Part shown: positions 17,232 through 26,841 of the stretch, piece after piece | How positions within the stretch are numbered: the stretch's first letter is position 1 | Layout of the letters: the number at the start of each line of letters is the position of its first letter | Translations under genes and position numbers: made by a program | Notes under the pieces: generated by a model | Told to the model about the DNA's origin: nothing | The model's database searches: none | The model's input: the letters and a program-made list of their open reading frames with translations, nothing else | Source: an uncultured Eubacteriales bacterium | GTDB lineage: Bacteria; Bacillota; Clostridia; Oscillospirales; CAG-272 | Assembly (NCBI GenBank): GCA_900542425.1 | Contig: UQNQ01000020.1 | Location: forward strand, 1 to 31,553 | Direction of reading: 5' to 3' | DNA length: 31,553 bases

Positions 17232-19046
17232 ATGAGAAAAAAGGAAAAACGACCTTATTCCGTACTAAGCAATTTCATTTTTACGCTAAAAACAATTTTT
17301 AAAGTTCATGCATGCTCCCCAATTTTTTATATGCTGGCAATGTTGGCATCCCTTGGTTTAACGGTATGGACTACATATGAGAACAAGCTTCTGCTTGATG
17401 CGCTTGAAAGTGAAAATTCCGTCAATCGCATTCTTCTTTCCATTATCGGAATCGTCGGAATTTATTGTGCACTCTACATTATACAGTTTATTTTCTGGAT
17501 AATTCAGAATTATCATGGAAACCGAGCATGGGAGAAGCTTTATCGCCGTTCCTTTGATACGGTATGCGCAGCAGACTATGACAAACTGGAATCACCGGAA
17601 TATAAAAATCTTTATTCCCAGTATTTGAATTATGTTGTCAGGGCTGTTCCCTCAGAATTCTATGCGGTCATGGAACTGATACGCAGCATTTTATGTGTAT
17701 TTATCTTTGGAACTATGGTTTCTTTTCTGCATCCGCTGATTGTTGTTGGATTGATTGTTTTGGCCGTTATCCGATATGTCGTAAAACGTCCGCTTGTGAA
17801 AATTCAGCAAAAAATGGATATCCGTCTCGTGGCGAATGACAGAAAATTCCGGTATACTACGGATATTTCCAACGATTTTGCCAATGCCAAAGAAGTCCGT
17901 CTTTATCATATGTCGGATTGGATTGCGCAGAATGTCAATGACTGTATGAAAGAGCACCGGACAATTCACAGTGCAATCCAATGGTGTACCTTTAAAGTTG
18001 GCACCTGTCATAATTTTTTGAATTTATTGCGCGACAGTTTTGCATATATTTATCTCATTGTACTGTTTTTCAAAGGAGAAATGACCGCCGGAGATTTTAT
18101 GCTTTATTTTACGGCAATCACCTCGCTGTCCAATACGCTGACCGGTTTTGCGGATCATTTCAATAATATTCATAAATATGACCTTCAAATTACGGAACTT
18201 CGCAAATCTGAGAAAATCACATCCAACCGGAACCGCGGAAAGGGAATTCCGGTTCCGCATGATCGGATTGACATCGAATTTAAAAACGTCAGTTTTCGTT
18301 ATCCCAATGCGGAAAGTGACACCATCCGTAATATCAGTTTTCGGATTCGTCCGGGGGAAAAGGTTGCGCTTGTGGGGATAAACGGTGCCGGAAAAACCAC
18401 GATTGTCAAATTGCTTTGCGGATTGTATCTTCCGACAGAGGGGGAAATTCTGCTCAACGGTCACCCTGTCAACGATTATAATATCCGCGAATATTATTCG
18501 CTTTTTTCAGCGGTTTTTCAGGATATCAATCTTATGCCGATTTCGATTGCGGAAAATATTGCATGTACGACAGAGAAGGAAAATATAGACCGATCACGTG
18601 TCATGAGAGCGTTAGAAGAAGCGGGAATCGGTGAAAAAATAAAGTCTCTGAAAGATGGAATCGATACTTTGTATAATAAAGAAGTAAATCCGGAAGCGGC
18701 CGATTTTTCCGGAGGAGAAAAACAGAAGCTTGCGCTTGCCCGTGCGATTTATCTTTCGCGTCCGATGCTTGTACTGGATGAGCCGACAAGCGCATTGGAT
18801 CCGATTGCGGAAAACGAAATGTATTTGCAGTTTGATAAAATCACCGAAAATCAGACGGCGTTGTTTATCTCGCATCGGTTGGCATCTACTCGTTTTTGTG
18901 ATAAAATTCTTCATTTGGAAAACGGAAAAATCATAGAAGAAGGCACACATGCACAGCTTATGGAAAAAGACGGGAAATATGCGGAAATGTTTCGTCTTCA
19001 AAGTCAATATTATCAGGATGAAAAGGAGGGCGGTGTAGATGAATAA
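17232..19046 (+). CDS. ABC transporter, fused membrane and ATPase domains (first of pair)
   Basis: A 604-residue half-exporter. About six membrane segments lie in residues 25-330, followed by a nucleotide-binding domain. That domain has Walker A VGINGAGKTT near 382, the Q-loop in FSAVFQDINLM, signature DFSGGEKQKLALARA near 490, Walker B with catalytic Glu in MLVLDEPTSALDP near 514, and H-loop ISHRLAS. The signature is FSGGE instead of LSGGQ. GGAG (17219-17222) is 9 nt before ATG 17232 and 3 nt before an alternative ATG at 17226. The stop overlaps the next ABC gene by 8 nt, so the two products probably form a heterodimer. Substrate is unknown: no peptide precursor, protease or immunity gene is adjacent. 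Confidence 0.88.
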   Translation: MRKKEKRPYSVLSNFIFTLKTIFKVHACSPIFYMLAMLASLGLTVWTTYENKLLLDALESENSVNRILLSIIGIVGIYCALYIIQFIFWIIQNYHGNRAWEKLYRRSFDTVCAADYDKLESPEYKNLYSQYLNYVVRAVPSEFYAVMELIRSILCVFIFGTMVSFLHPLIVVGLIVLAVIRYVVKRPLVKIQQKMDIRLVANDRKFRYTTDISNDFANAKEVRLYHMSDWIAQNVNDCMKEHRTIHSAIQWCTFKVGTCHNFLNLLRDSFAYIYLIVLFFKGEMTAGDFMLYFTAITSLSNTLTGFADHFNNIHKYDLQITELRKSEKITSNRNRGKGIPVPHDRIDIEFKNVSFRYPNAESDTIRNISFRIRPGEKVALVGINGAGKTTIVKLLCGLYLPTEGEILLNGHPVNDYNIREYYSLFSAVFQDINLMPISIAENIACTTEKENIDRSRVMRALEEAGIGEKIKSLKDGIDTLYNKEVNPEAADFSGGEKQKLALARAIYLSRPMLVLDEPTSALDPIAENEMYLQFDKITENQTALFISHRLASTRFCDKILHLENGKIIEEGTHAQLMEKDGKYAEMFRLQSQYYQDEKEGGVDE

Positions 19047-20910
19047 AACCAAAAATGCAGAGGAAAAAACAACCTTTTTATCTGATGTAAAAGTTTTTTT
19101 CCGGGCCTTAAAAATCAACTATAAGCTCGATCCGCCTTTTTTCTGGATGCAGCTTGTCAATGCAGTTGGAAATGAAATTCGTCCGCTGATCAATTCGTTC
19201 CTTGCCGCGTTGGTAATTGACGGACTATATTCCGGAAAATCGGAAAAAACATTAATTTTGTATGCGGTACTTGTTGTTTTTATCAATTTTTTGATCAATC
19301 TGGAGGTACTCTTTACGGCAAATCGGCGTTACATCCGAAAAAGCATGTGGTATATGGTAATCAGCCGATTCTTTAACTTACGATCCGAAGAAATGGATTA
19401 TGCGCATTTCGAGGATATTAAGGTAAAAGATCTTCGCCGTAAAATCGATCAGAATATCTTTCAGGGCAGAGGTATCAGTAATTTTTGGACATGGTATCAT
19501 GTTGTTTCGGGATTTTCGGGGGTTATCGCTTCCGTTGCCATTCTTGTTTCCATGCTTGTCAGAACAGCGGACACATCCGATTCCGGAATTTTGAGCTTTG
19601 TAAATTCACCAATCGCAGTCAGCGTATTTATCGGTGTTTGCTTGGTTTCTTTTCTTTGCGCCAAACAATTGCAAAATCTGCAGAGCAAGCTTTGGAAAGA
19701 GGAAAGCGACTTTTGGGGAAAAAACAGCCGTAAGCTTGAATCCATGAAAAGATATTCGATTGATACGAAACTCGCAATCGATATGAATATTTACGGGCTG
19801 GATGGCATCATCAAAGATACCGTTGATGATTTTATGAAAAAAGACAAAGCGTTTTATAAAACCTATTATATGAAAATGGCAGGGAACCATCTCGTCAACT
19901 TTATCATTGGCGGCGGACTTACTAAGTTGTTTGCATGTTGTTTTGTTGGCATGAAAGCACTTTCCGGCGCGTTTGGACTGGGTTCCTTTGTGCTGTATAC
20001 GACGACAATTCTTCAATTCTCCTCGGCTATTTCCAATTTTGGATATGCTATTGGCGAAATTCGTGGCAACCGGAAACTTTATGACGATGAGTTTGCCTAT
20101 TTGGATATCAAAAATGAGATGACAAGCGGAACAGCTACGCCTGAGAAAGGAAGAGCGCACGTTATTGAATTCCGCGATGTCAGCTTCCGTTATCCGGGAA
20201 GCGAAACCTATTCACTGGAGCATGTGAATTTCCGGATTGAATCCGGGGACCGAATTGCCATAGTCGGAATGAACGGCAGCGGGAAAACGACATTCATCAA
20301 GCTTTTGTGCCGTTTGTATGATCCGACGGAAGGTGCAATTTTTCTGGATGGAAAAAACATAAAGGAATACAATTACAAAGATTATTTAACATTGTTTTCG
20401 GTTGTGTTTCAGGATTTTAAGCTTTTCGCATTTCCTCTTGCGGAAAATGTCGCGGCAGGAAGAGACTATGATCCCGATAAAGTAGAAAAATGTCTGCAGG
20501 AGGCGGGTATGGGAGAAAGAGTCAAAACATTTCCTAAAGGGATTGAAACTTGTATCTATAAAGGCTTTGATCCTTCGGGAATTGAAATTTCCGGCGGCGA
20601 AGCGCAAAAAATCGCACTTGCCCGTGCGCTTTACAAGGACGCGCCGCTTGTGGTTCTGGATGAACCGACCGCTGCATTGGATCCGATTGCGGAAGCGGAA
20701 ATTTATTCTCATTTCAACGAAATGGTTTCCGGAAAAACCGCTGTCTATATCAGCCATCGGCTTTCCTCTTGCCGTTTTTGCACTCGGATCGCCGTTTTTG
20801 ACAAAGGAAATATTGTGCAGTGCGGCAGTCATGAAGAGCTACTTTCCGATGAAAAGGGCAAATACAGCGAATTGTGGCATGCACAGGCCCAATACTATGC
20901 AGATACTTAA
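19039..20910 (+). CDS. ABC transporter, fused membrane and ATPase domains (second of pair)
   Basis: A 623-residue half-exporter paired with the preceding gene. Hydrophobic segments occupy roughly residues 25-330. The ATPase domain has Walker A VGMNGSGKTTFIK near 408, FSVVFQDFKLFAF, signature EISGGEAQKIALARA near 516, Walker B LVVLDEPTAALDP near 538 and H-loop YISHRLSS. Both partners keep the catalytic Glu and His, so neither ATP site looks degenerate, unlike many asymmetric heterodimeric exporters. AAAAGGAGG lies upstream within the end of the first gene and overlap is 8 nt, which indicates translational coupling. Substrate is not predictable. Confidence 0.88.
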   Translation: MNKTKNAEEKTTFLSDVKVFFRALKINYKLDPPFFWMQLVNAVGNEIRPLINSFLAALVIDGLYSGKSEKTLILYAVLVVFINFLINLEVLFTANRRYIRKSMWYMVISRFFNLRSEEMDYAHFEDIKVKDLRRKIDQNIFQGRGISNFWTWYHVVSGFSGVIASVAILVSMLVRTADTSDSGILSFVNSPIAVSVFIGVCLVSFLCAKQLQNLQSKLWKEESDFWGKNSRKLESMKRYSIDTKLAIDMNIYGLDGIIKDTVDDFMKKDKAFYKTYYMKMAGNHLVNFIIGGGLTKLFACCFVGMKALSGAFGLGSFVLYTTTILQFSSAISNFGYAIGEIRGNRKLYDDEFAYLDIKNEMTSGTATPEKGRAHVIEFRDVSFRYPGSETYSLEHVNFRIESGDRIAIVGMNGSGKTTFIKLLCRLYDPTEGAIFLDGKNIKEYNYKDYLTLFSVVFQDFKLFAFPLAENVAAGRDYDPDKVEKCLQEAGMGERVKTFPKGIETCIYKGFDPSGIEISGGEAQKIALARALYKDAPLVVLDEPTAALDPIAEAEIYSHFNEMVSGKTAVYISHRLSSCRFCTRIAVFDKGNIVQCGSHEELLSDEKGKYSELWHAQAQYYADT

Positions 20911-20951
20911 CGTGTCTTTCAATCGACGCAATAAAATCACATTTAGATAAT

Positions 20952-20997
20952 CAACAAAAACTCCATTCATGCCAATAGATGAGTGGAGTTTTTGTTG
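20952..20997. terminator. Rho-independent terminator after the ABC pair
   Basis: A 19-bp stem with one G-U pair (20952-20970 with 20979-20997), 8-nt loop, with A5 on the left arm and T5 on the right arm. It ends the ABC operon ahead of the MATE promoter. Confidence 0.85.
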
Positions 20998-21018
20998 TAA
21001 CAAACACAGAAGGATATC

Positions 21019-21047
21019 TTGATTTTCTATTTTATCTGTGATATAAT
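21019..21047 (+). promoter_or_regulatory. Sigma-A promoter of the MATE-topB unit
   Basis: TTGATT (21019-21024), a 17-bp spacer and TATAAT (21042-21047), with extended TGA before the -10. Start of transcription is expected near 21054, about 92 nt before the MATE start codon. Confidence 0.78.
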
Positions 21048-21145
21048 ATTTTTTACTTGTGTTAAATTTATGTGAAACCTTTGTAAATTTCGGTTTATGA
21101 TGTCTTTCACTTTTTCATCAAAGCAATATTGCGTAGGGAGAGAGT

Positions 21146-22573
21146 ATGAGAAAGAGAGTCAATTATGAAATCGATATGACGAGCGGTCCGCTGCTCGGAA
21201 AAATCATCCGTTTTTCTTTGTCGCTGATGATCACCAATATGCTGCAGCTCCTTTATAATGCAGCAGACCTGATTGTCGTCGGACAGTTTGCTTCTTCATC
21301 AACGGCAGTTGGCGCCATCGGAGCGACCGGCTCACTTACAGGGTTGATTGTCAATGCTTTTATTGGCCTTTCTGTGGGTGCGAGCGTGTTGGTTGCACGA
21401 GGTTACGGAACGGGCGACAGGGAAATGACGCATCGTGCGGTGCATACCTCTATATCGATCGCTGCAATTTCCGGGATTGTCGTTGCCATCATTGGCTTGA
21501 TTTTTTCACGTACCTTTCTTGAATGGATGGATACTTCCGGCGCTATTATCGATCAGTCCGCGCTTTATATGAAGATTTACTTTATCGGCGCCCCGTTTAA
21601 CATGCTTTATAACTTCGGTAGCTCTATTTTAAGGGCAACAGGAGATACAAAGCGTCCTCTGTATTTCCTTTCCGTAGCAGGGATTGTGAATGTGATTCTG
21701 AATATCGTCTTCGTTCTTTTCTTCCATTTGGATGTTGCAGGAGTCGCAATTGCCACTATTATTTCCCAAATGATTTCCGCGGTACTGGTTATTGTATGCC
21801 TGATACGTCAGGATACGATGTGTAAACTGGAAATCAAAAAGCTGCGTATTCATTCAGATATGCTGGGACAAATCTTTCGAATCGGCTTGCCTGCCAGTAT
21901 TCAGAACTCGGTTTTCTCTATTTCCAATATGTTGATTCAATCGTCTATTAACTCCTTTGACACCCCGTATATTGATGTCGGTCGCACACCGTATACCAGC
22001 GGAAGCGCGGCGTCCTCTAATATCGAAAACTTTATTTATACGGCTATGAACGCTTTCTACCATGCCGCACTGAATTTCACAGGACAGAATTATGCGGCGG
22101 GTAAATATAAACGCACGAAAAAAATTCTTTGGCAGTGTATGGCATGTGTATTCATTGTCGGAGTGTCGCTCGGTGCTATTTGTCTTATTTTTGGAAAGCC
22201 TCTTCTGAAAATCTATATACCACGCGATGCGGAAGCGATTGCCGTTGGATATGAAAGATTTGTTATTATTTGCAGCACCTACTTCTTATGTGGTGTGATG
22301 GACGTTTTGGTAGGACAACTCCGAGGGTTAGGTCGTTCAACCTTGCCAATGCTGGTTTCCATCATCGGAATTTGTGGCTTCCGGATTCTTTGGATATATA
22401 CCTATTTTGCTGTGCATCACGATTGGAAAATTCTATTCTTGTCATATCCGCTTTCCTGGATGTTAACGGCTACCGTGCATTTTATTTGCTATCTTATGAT
22501 TCAACATAAATTTCCACGGGAAAAGGATGAAACGGAAAACTCGTCATCTGTATTAAATGCGACTGCCGGATAA
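21146..22573 (+). CDS. MATE family efflux transporter
   Basis: A 475-residue polytopic membrane protein with about twelve predicted helices in two halves. It starts with the family pattern DMTSGPLLGKIIRFSLSLMI and continues through LLYNAADLIVVGQFAS, the usual first-helix region of MATE (NorM/DinF-like) exporters. The second half has an insertion-like loop rich in Ser and Asn (SSINSFDTPYIDVGRTPYTS, about residues 269-288). It likely exports cationic drugs or metabolites using a Na+ or H+ gradient. The ATG at 21146 has GGGAGAGAG just upstream. Topoisomerase III follows after 27 nt without a terminator, so the two are probably co-transcribed. Substrate unknown. Confidence 0.92.
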   Translation: MRKRVNYEIDMTSGPLLGKIIRFSLSLMITNMLQLLYNAADLIVVGQFASSSTAVGAIGATGSLTGLIVNAFIGLSVGASVLVARGYGTGDREMTHRAVHTSISIAAISGIVVAIIGLIFSRTFLEWMDTSGAIIDQSALYMKIYFIGAPFNMLYNFGSSILRATGDTKRPLYFLSVAGIVNVILNIVFVLFFHLDVAGVAIATIISQMISAVLVIVCLIRQDTMCKLEIKKLRIHSDMLGQIFRIGLPASIQNSVFSISNMLIQSSINSFDTPYIDVGRTPYTSGSAASSNIENFIYTAMNAFYHAALNFTGQNYAAGKYKRTKKILWQCMACVFIVGVSLGAICLIFGKPLLKIYIPRDAEAIAVGYERFVIICSTYFLCGVMDVLVGQLRGLGRSTLPMLVSIIGICGFRILWIYTYFAVHHDWKILFLSYPLSWMLTATVHFICYLMIQHKFPREKDETENSSSVLNATAG

Positions 22574-22600
22574 GCTTGAAAAAGAAAGGATGCTGTTGCC

Positions 22601-24739
22601 GTGATTCTCATCATTGCCGAAAAGCCCAGTCTTGCTCGTAATATTATCGCAGGAATCGGAGAAAAAATGACAAAAATGAATGGGTATTACGAGGGATCCG
22701 ATTATCTGGTAACATGGGCGTTCGGTCATTTGTTTTCTCTTTGTGACGTCGAGGATTATGATGAAAATCCACCGGAAAAAAAGAGGTGGACAATGGATAA
22801 TCTTCCGTGCTTTCCGGAACAGTTTCGCTTTAAAATCAAAAAGGACGATTCCAAGCAGACAGATACGGGTGCACTCCGACAGTTTGAGCAAATCCGAAGT
22901 TTATGCAACCGTCCGGACGTCGATACCATTGTAAACGCTGGAGACGCAGACCGTGAGGGAGAGATTATTGTTCGTTTATGTGTTGAGAACGCACATGCAG
23001 AAAATAAAAAATTTTTGCGTCTGTGGCTTCCGGACCAAACTCCTGAAACCGTTTCTTCTGCCCTTGCGGATATGAAGGATGAAAGGGAATATCAGAACCT
23101 TGCGGATGAGGGATTTGCCAGAACCTATATTGACTGGCTTTACGGAGTTAATCTGACTCGTTATGCTACGCTGAAAACAGGAAAACTGCTGCGTGTCGGG
23201 CGCGTGATTATCCCGATTGTAAAAGCCATTTATGATCGCGATATGGCAATTCGAAACTTTGTCCCGGAATTATATTACGGAATTCTCAGTCAGGAAAAAA
23301 CGGGCGGCGAATCTGTTGAGCTTGTAAGCAAAAAGAAATTCCCAAAAGATGAACGGGACAAGGCACAAGCTTTATGTGATCAATATAACGCTTCAAAAGC
23401 GATTGTAACGGACAAAAAAAGAAAAAAAGATACATTGTCTCCGGGAAAGCTTTATTCGCTTTCAAAGCTTCAGAATATGCTCGGCAAAAAATATAAAATG
23501 CCCATGACAGAGAGCCTTGAAATCATCCAGGGATTATATGAGAACGGCTATGTCACATATCCGAGAACCAATTCGGAATATCTTGCGACAGCAGAAAAGG
23601 ATAAAATGAGAAAAATCCTTGAAAATGTCGGAAAGCTCGGATATCCGGTAAAATTTAAAGACAAAAAAACGATTTTTGATGACAGTAAAATAGAGTCTCA
23701 TTCAGCGCTTACCCCAACATATAAAATACCGGCAAAAGGAGTTCTCACAGAAAAGGAAAATCAAGTATACTCCGCGATTATGCGTCGTTTTGTTGCTGTA
23801 TTCTGTGCAGAAGAATGTATTGCGGAAAAAACAGAAATTAAAATTGATGTGGGCGGTTTTGAAGAATTTGTTCTCAAAGGAACCGTTATCCTTGAACCGG
23901 GATGGACAAAATACGATGAATATTCCAAGGCGGATAAAATCCTGCCGAATCTTCATGTCGGCGATGAGGTAAACATTGATTTTAAGCCGAAAGAAAAAGA
24001 AACGACGCCTCCCAAGCATTATACAATCGAAACCTTGAATAATTATCTGAAAAATCCATTCAGAGAGGAACAGAACGCTTCGGTACAAGCTTCGGACACT
24101 TCCGCAGAAGCAGCTGCCGATTCCGAGAATGATGAAGAGGATTATCGGGCAATTTTTGAGGGGCTTGAACTTGGCACGGAAGCAACGCGGACAGGAATTA
24201 TTGATAATGCCAAAAACAGCGGTTATATTGAACTGAAAAAGGATATCTATCATATTCTGCCGGACGGAGAATATCTAATAAAAGCACTTGTACGCATGAA
24301 AATCTCTATGGACAAGTACAAGACAAGCGAGATGGGACGCGCCTTAAAAAAAGTCTATCATGGAAAAATGAGCGTTGAGGAAAGCGTGTCTCTCGCCGAA
24401 AGAGAAATTTCAGAAGTTTTTCATCGGCCTTCGGAGCCGCCCGAAACAGATAAGGATACTGGCTTTTTTGGGGATATTGTAGGAAAATGTCCGCTTTGCG
24501 GAAAGGATGTCATACGCTATAAAAACGGATACAGCTGCAGCGGATATAAGGAAGGCTGTGAATTTTCCGTTTATGGTTTTCTTTGCCGCCGGGTGATATC
24601 CAAATCGAATATGCAAATGCTTCTTGAAACGGGCAGAAGCTCAAAAATCAAGGGATTTATCAGCAAAAACGGAAAATCATTTGATGCCTATTTAAAACTT
24701 GAGGAAGGAAAGGTCATTTTTGATTTTGGAAAAGAATGA
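22601..24739 (+). CDS. topB: DNA topoisomerase III (type IA)
   Basis: A 712-residue type IA topoisomerase that relaxes or decatenates DNA through a 5'-phosphotyrosyl link. The N-terminal TOPRIM domain has Glu7 in LIIAEKPS and the metal-binding triad Asp115, Asp117 and Glu119 in NAGDADREGE. The active-site tyrosine is Tyr320 in VTYPRTNSEYL. A four-cysteine zinc-finger-like segment (CPLCGKDV...CSGYKEGC) lies near residues 630-657, followed by a short C-terminal region. Translation begins at GTG 22601 with AAGAAAGGA 10 nt upstream; no nearby ATG fits the conserved N-terminus. An acidic, Ala/Ser-rich linker (about residues 494-515) looks non-conserved. Such TopB proteins are found both on chromosomes and on mobile elements; nothing else here suggests an element. 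Confidence 0.94.
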   Translation: MILIIAEKPSLARNIIAGIGEKMTKMNGYYEGSDYLVTWAFGHLFSLCDVEDYDENPPEKKRWTMDNLPCFPEQFRFKIKKDDSKQTDTGALRQFEQIRSLCNRPDVDTIVNAGDADREGEIIVRLCVENAHAENKKFLRLWLPDQTPETVSSALADMKDEREYQNLADEGFARTYIDWLYGVNLTRYATLKTGKLLRVGRVIIPIVKAIYDRDMAIRNFVPELYYGILSQEKTGGESVELVSKKKFPKDERDKAQALCDQYNASKAIVTDKKRKKDTLSPGKLYSLSKLQNMLGKKYKMPMTESLEIIQGLYENGYVTYPRTNSEYLATAEKDKMRKILENVGKLGYPVKFKDKKTIFDDSKIESHSALTPTYKIPAKGVLTEKENQVYSAIMRRFVAVFCAEECIAEKTEIKIDVGGFEEFVLKGTVILEPGWTKYDEYSKADKILPNLHVGDEVNIDFKPKEKETTPPKHYTIETLNNYLKNPFREEQNASVQASDTSAEAAADSENDEEDYRAIFEGLELGTEATRTGIIDNAKNSGYIELKKDIYHILPDGEYLIKALVRMKISMDKYKTSEMGRALKKVYHGKMSVEESVSLAEREISEVFHRPSEPPETDKDTGFFGDIVGKCPLCGKDVIRYKNGYSCSGYKEGCEFSVYGFLCRRVISKSNMQMLLETGRSSKIKGFISKNGKSFDAYLKLEEGKVIFDFGKE

Positions 24740-24775
24740 AACCGAGGAGTGAGCAACTCCTCGGTTTTTGTTTCG
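24740..24775. terminator. Terminator between topB and the sugar kinase
   Basis: A perfect 10-bp stem (AACCGAGGAG 24740-24749 with CTCCTCGGTT 24757-24766) has a 7-nt loop and TTTTTG on the plus side. The minus strand reads into TTTCATTCTTTT, so it may also end the convergent kinase operon. It starts immediately after the topB stop. Confidence 0.88.
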
Positions 24776-24857
24776 CTTTTTATGATGATAATAAGTTTTT
24801 CTAAATTACTTTCGTTTATCAAAATCAGAGCAATCATTTGGTCGCATTCAAAAGGAT

Positions 24858-25964
24858 TCAGGAAGAAAACGCCCTATGTTTTGCTACGATTTTTGCCATA
24901 TCCGAAAGTTTTGTTTCCATATCGAGCGCCAATTTCAGCTGCGCACGGGCGCGTTCAAGATTATGTTTGTTGCGATGCACCTGAAAATAAATATCGCCGT
25001 TCAGATAATCTCCAAGGAAACGAAGAACCAGCTCATATGTCAGAATAAAGGCGGAAACAGGAAGCAGCTCAAGTTCTTTTTCCGTAATATTTTTACCGAT
25101 ACCGACAAGAAAGCCCGCCGTGTATTCTTCAAAAAGATCGAGGCGCAGATAAACCTTGGAGAGATCCGGTTCGTCTTCCGCAGAATTGCAGGCAGCAAAA
25201 CGAATACTGTCGCCGAAATCATAAAGCAGTGAGCCTGGCATAACCGTATCCAGATCGATAACGCAAAGCCCCTTTCCGGTTTTGTTGTCAATCATGATAT
25301 TGTTAAGCTTCGTATCGTTGTGCGTAACGCGTAGCGGAATCTCCCCACATGCGAGTGCGTCAACAATGATATGCGCGTATTTTTCATGCTTTTTAATTTC
25401 TTCGATTTCAGCAGTACATTCCGAAACGCGACCTGCGCGATTTTCTTTTACCGCCTGCATAAAATCCGTATAACGGGATACCGTGTTATGAAAATTCGGT
25501 ATTGTTTCATAAAGACTGTTTGCAGGATAATCGGAAAGTAAATTCTGAAAATTTCCGAACGCTTCCGCCGCATTGTAGAGAAGTCCGGGGCGGTCCGCCG
25601 ACTGGTGTGCTTCCGAATCGCTGATAAAATAATACAACCGCCAGCATCCGTGCCCAGAATGATGATAGTAATCGCGTCCGTCTTTGGTCGGAATCAAAGT
25701 CAGCGTCTCGCGCAACGGGTCTCCTCCCCGTTCAATTACCTTATTTCGGATATGAGCACAAACTCCTTTGATATTGGAAATCAGCTGGTCAGGGTTTTTG
25801 AAAATATCCGTATTGATTTTTTGAAGTATGTATTTAGGCTTTTCTTCGCCGGAGACAAAAACTGCATAGGTATGATTGATATGACCGGCGATGATTGGTT
25901 GAAAATCCGAGGCGGTATCATGGGTGTCAAACACCGAGAAAACATCAAACAATAAAGTATCCAT
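24858..25964 (-). CDS. Phosphotransferase-fold sugar kinase, N-acetylhexosamine 1-kinase (NahK)-like
   Basis: A 368-residue kinase with the aminoglycoside-phosphotransferase fold. The N-lobe has AGHINHTYAV and YILQKINTDIFKNP, which match the NahK group from bifidobacteria (anomeric kinases for GlcNAc/GalNAc). The catalytic loop is RVTHNDTKLNNIM (HxDxxxxN pattern), and metal binding is in VIDLDTVMPGSLLYDFGDSIR. ATG 25964 is chosen because AAAGGA lies 8 nt upstream; the in-frame ATG at 25982 has none. It follows nfo by 27 nt in the same direction. No hexosamine pathway genes are adjacent, so the sugar is a guess from family resemblance; homoserine-kinase-like or choline-kinase-like activity is less likely. 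Confidence 0.75.
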   Translation of the reverse strand: MDTLLFDVFSVFDTHDTASDFQPIIAGHINHTYAVFVSGEEKPKYILQKINTDIFKNPDQLISNIKGVCAHIRNKVIERGGDPLRETLTLIPTKDGRDYYHHSGHGCWRLYYFISDSEAHQSADRPGLLYNAAEAFGNFQNLLSDYPANSLYETIPNFHNTVSRYTDFMQAVKENRAGRVSECTAEIEEIKKHEKYAHIIVDALACGEIPLRVTHNDTKLNNIMIDNKTGKGLCVIDLDTVMPGSLLYDFGDSIRFAACNSAEDEPDLSKVYLRLDLFEEYTAGFLVGIGKNITEKELELLPVSAFILTYELVLRFLGDYLNGDIYFQVHRNKHNLERARAQLKLALDMETKLSDMAKIVAKHRAFSS

Positions 25965-25991
25965 GAATTGGTTCCTTTCCATATTCGCAAA

Positions 25992-26825
25992 TTACCAAAT
26001 ATATGCTTTTTTCAGAAATTCGATTTCGATTCCGTGCCCGTCGTCATCTGTCGGCGTTTCAAGAATGAAGGGAAGTGTCCGCAGTTTATCGTGGTTAATC
26101 ACCCGAACGAGTGCTTCGGTTCCGATTTGTCCTTCTCCTATTTTTGCGTGTCTGTCCTTCTTCGCGCCGCACGGATTCATACTGTCATTGATATGGATTG
26201 CCCGCAGTTGGGAAAGTCCTATTATGTCGTCGAATTCGGCGATCACCCCGTCAAGATCGTCACGCACATTATATCCCGCATCCCAGATATGACAGGTATC
26301 CAGACAAACACCGATTTTGTCTTTTTGTTCAACAAGGTCGAGAATCTTTCTGATTTCCTGAAATGTTTTGCCGATTTCTGAACCTTTCCCAGACATTGTT
26401 TCTACAAGAACCGTTGTTGTCTGCTCCGGTGTCAGAATCGCATTCAGCATATCTGCCACTTCTGCAATACCGACTTCCACTCCTTGACCGGTATGACAGC
26501 CGGGATGAAAATTATAAAAATTCCCGGGTGTATATTCCATCCGAATAAGATCATCGCGCATTGTTTCTTTCGCGAATTCCCGAAGATGTGCGTCTGAGGA
26601 GCAAGGGTTCAGTGTATAGGGAGAATGGGCGACAAGCTCGGATATTCCTGCCTCTTTTGCAAGAGCAAGAAAAGCCTGTGCATCTTTTTCGTTGATTTTC
26701 TTTGCCGCTCCGCCGCGGGGATTCCTTGTGAAAAAGGCAAACGTATTGGCTCCGATGCGCTCAGCGGTTTTTCCCATCGCAAGGTATCCGTCGGAAGCGG
26801 AAAGATGACAGCCGATTCTCAGCAT
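25992..26825 (-). CDS. nfo: Endonuclease IV (apurinic/apyrimidinic deoxyribonuclease IV)
   Basis: A 277-residue AP endonuclease of the xylose-isomerase-like TIM-barrel group, close in length to E. coli Nfo. It starts MLRIGCHLSASDGY. Metal-binding and catalytic segments visible are VAHSPYTLNPCS, YNFHPGCHTG, LVETMSGKGSEIG, VCLDTCHIWDAGY, AIHINDSMNPCGAKKDRH and ILETPTDDDGHG. It cuts 5' to abasic sites in base-excision repair using zinc. ATG 26825 is chosen because GGAGG lies 8 nt upstream and it matches family N-termini; the open frame extends to 26867 inside ychF. It is the middle gene of the ychF-nfo-kinase unit. Confidence 0.95.
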   Translation of the reverse strand: MLRIGCHLSASDGYLAMGKTAERIGANTFAFFTRNPRGGAAKKINEKDAQAFLALAKEAGISELVAHSPYTLNPCSSDAHLREFAKETMRDDLIRMEYTPGNFYNFHPGCHTGQGVEVGIAEVADMLNAILTPEQTTTVLVETMSGKGSEIGKTFQEIRKILDLVEQKDKIGVCLDTCHIWDAGYNVRDDLDGVIAEFDDIIGLSQLRAIHINDSMNPCGAKKDRHAKIGEGQIGTEALVRVINHDKLRTLPFILETPTDDDGHGIEIEFLKKAYIW

Positions 26826-26841
26826 ATCGATTTCCTCCGTT

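Noticed and set aside
24749..25048. Plus-strand open frame overlapping the topB terminator and the kinase 3' end
   Set aside because: It begins within the terminator hairpin and runs antisense to the kinase coding sequence; no homology pattern seen.
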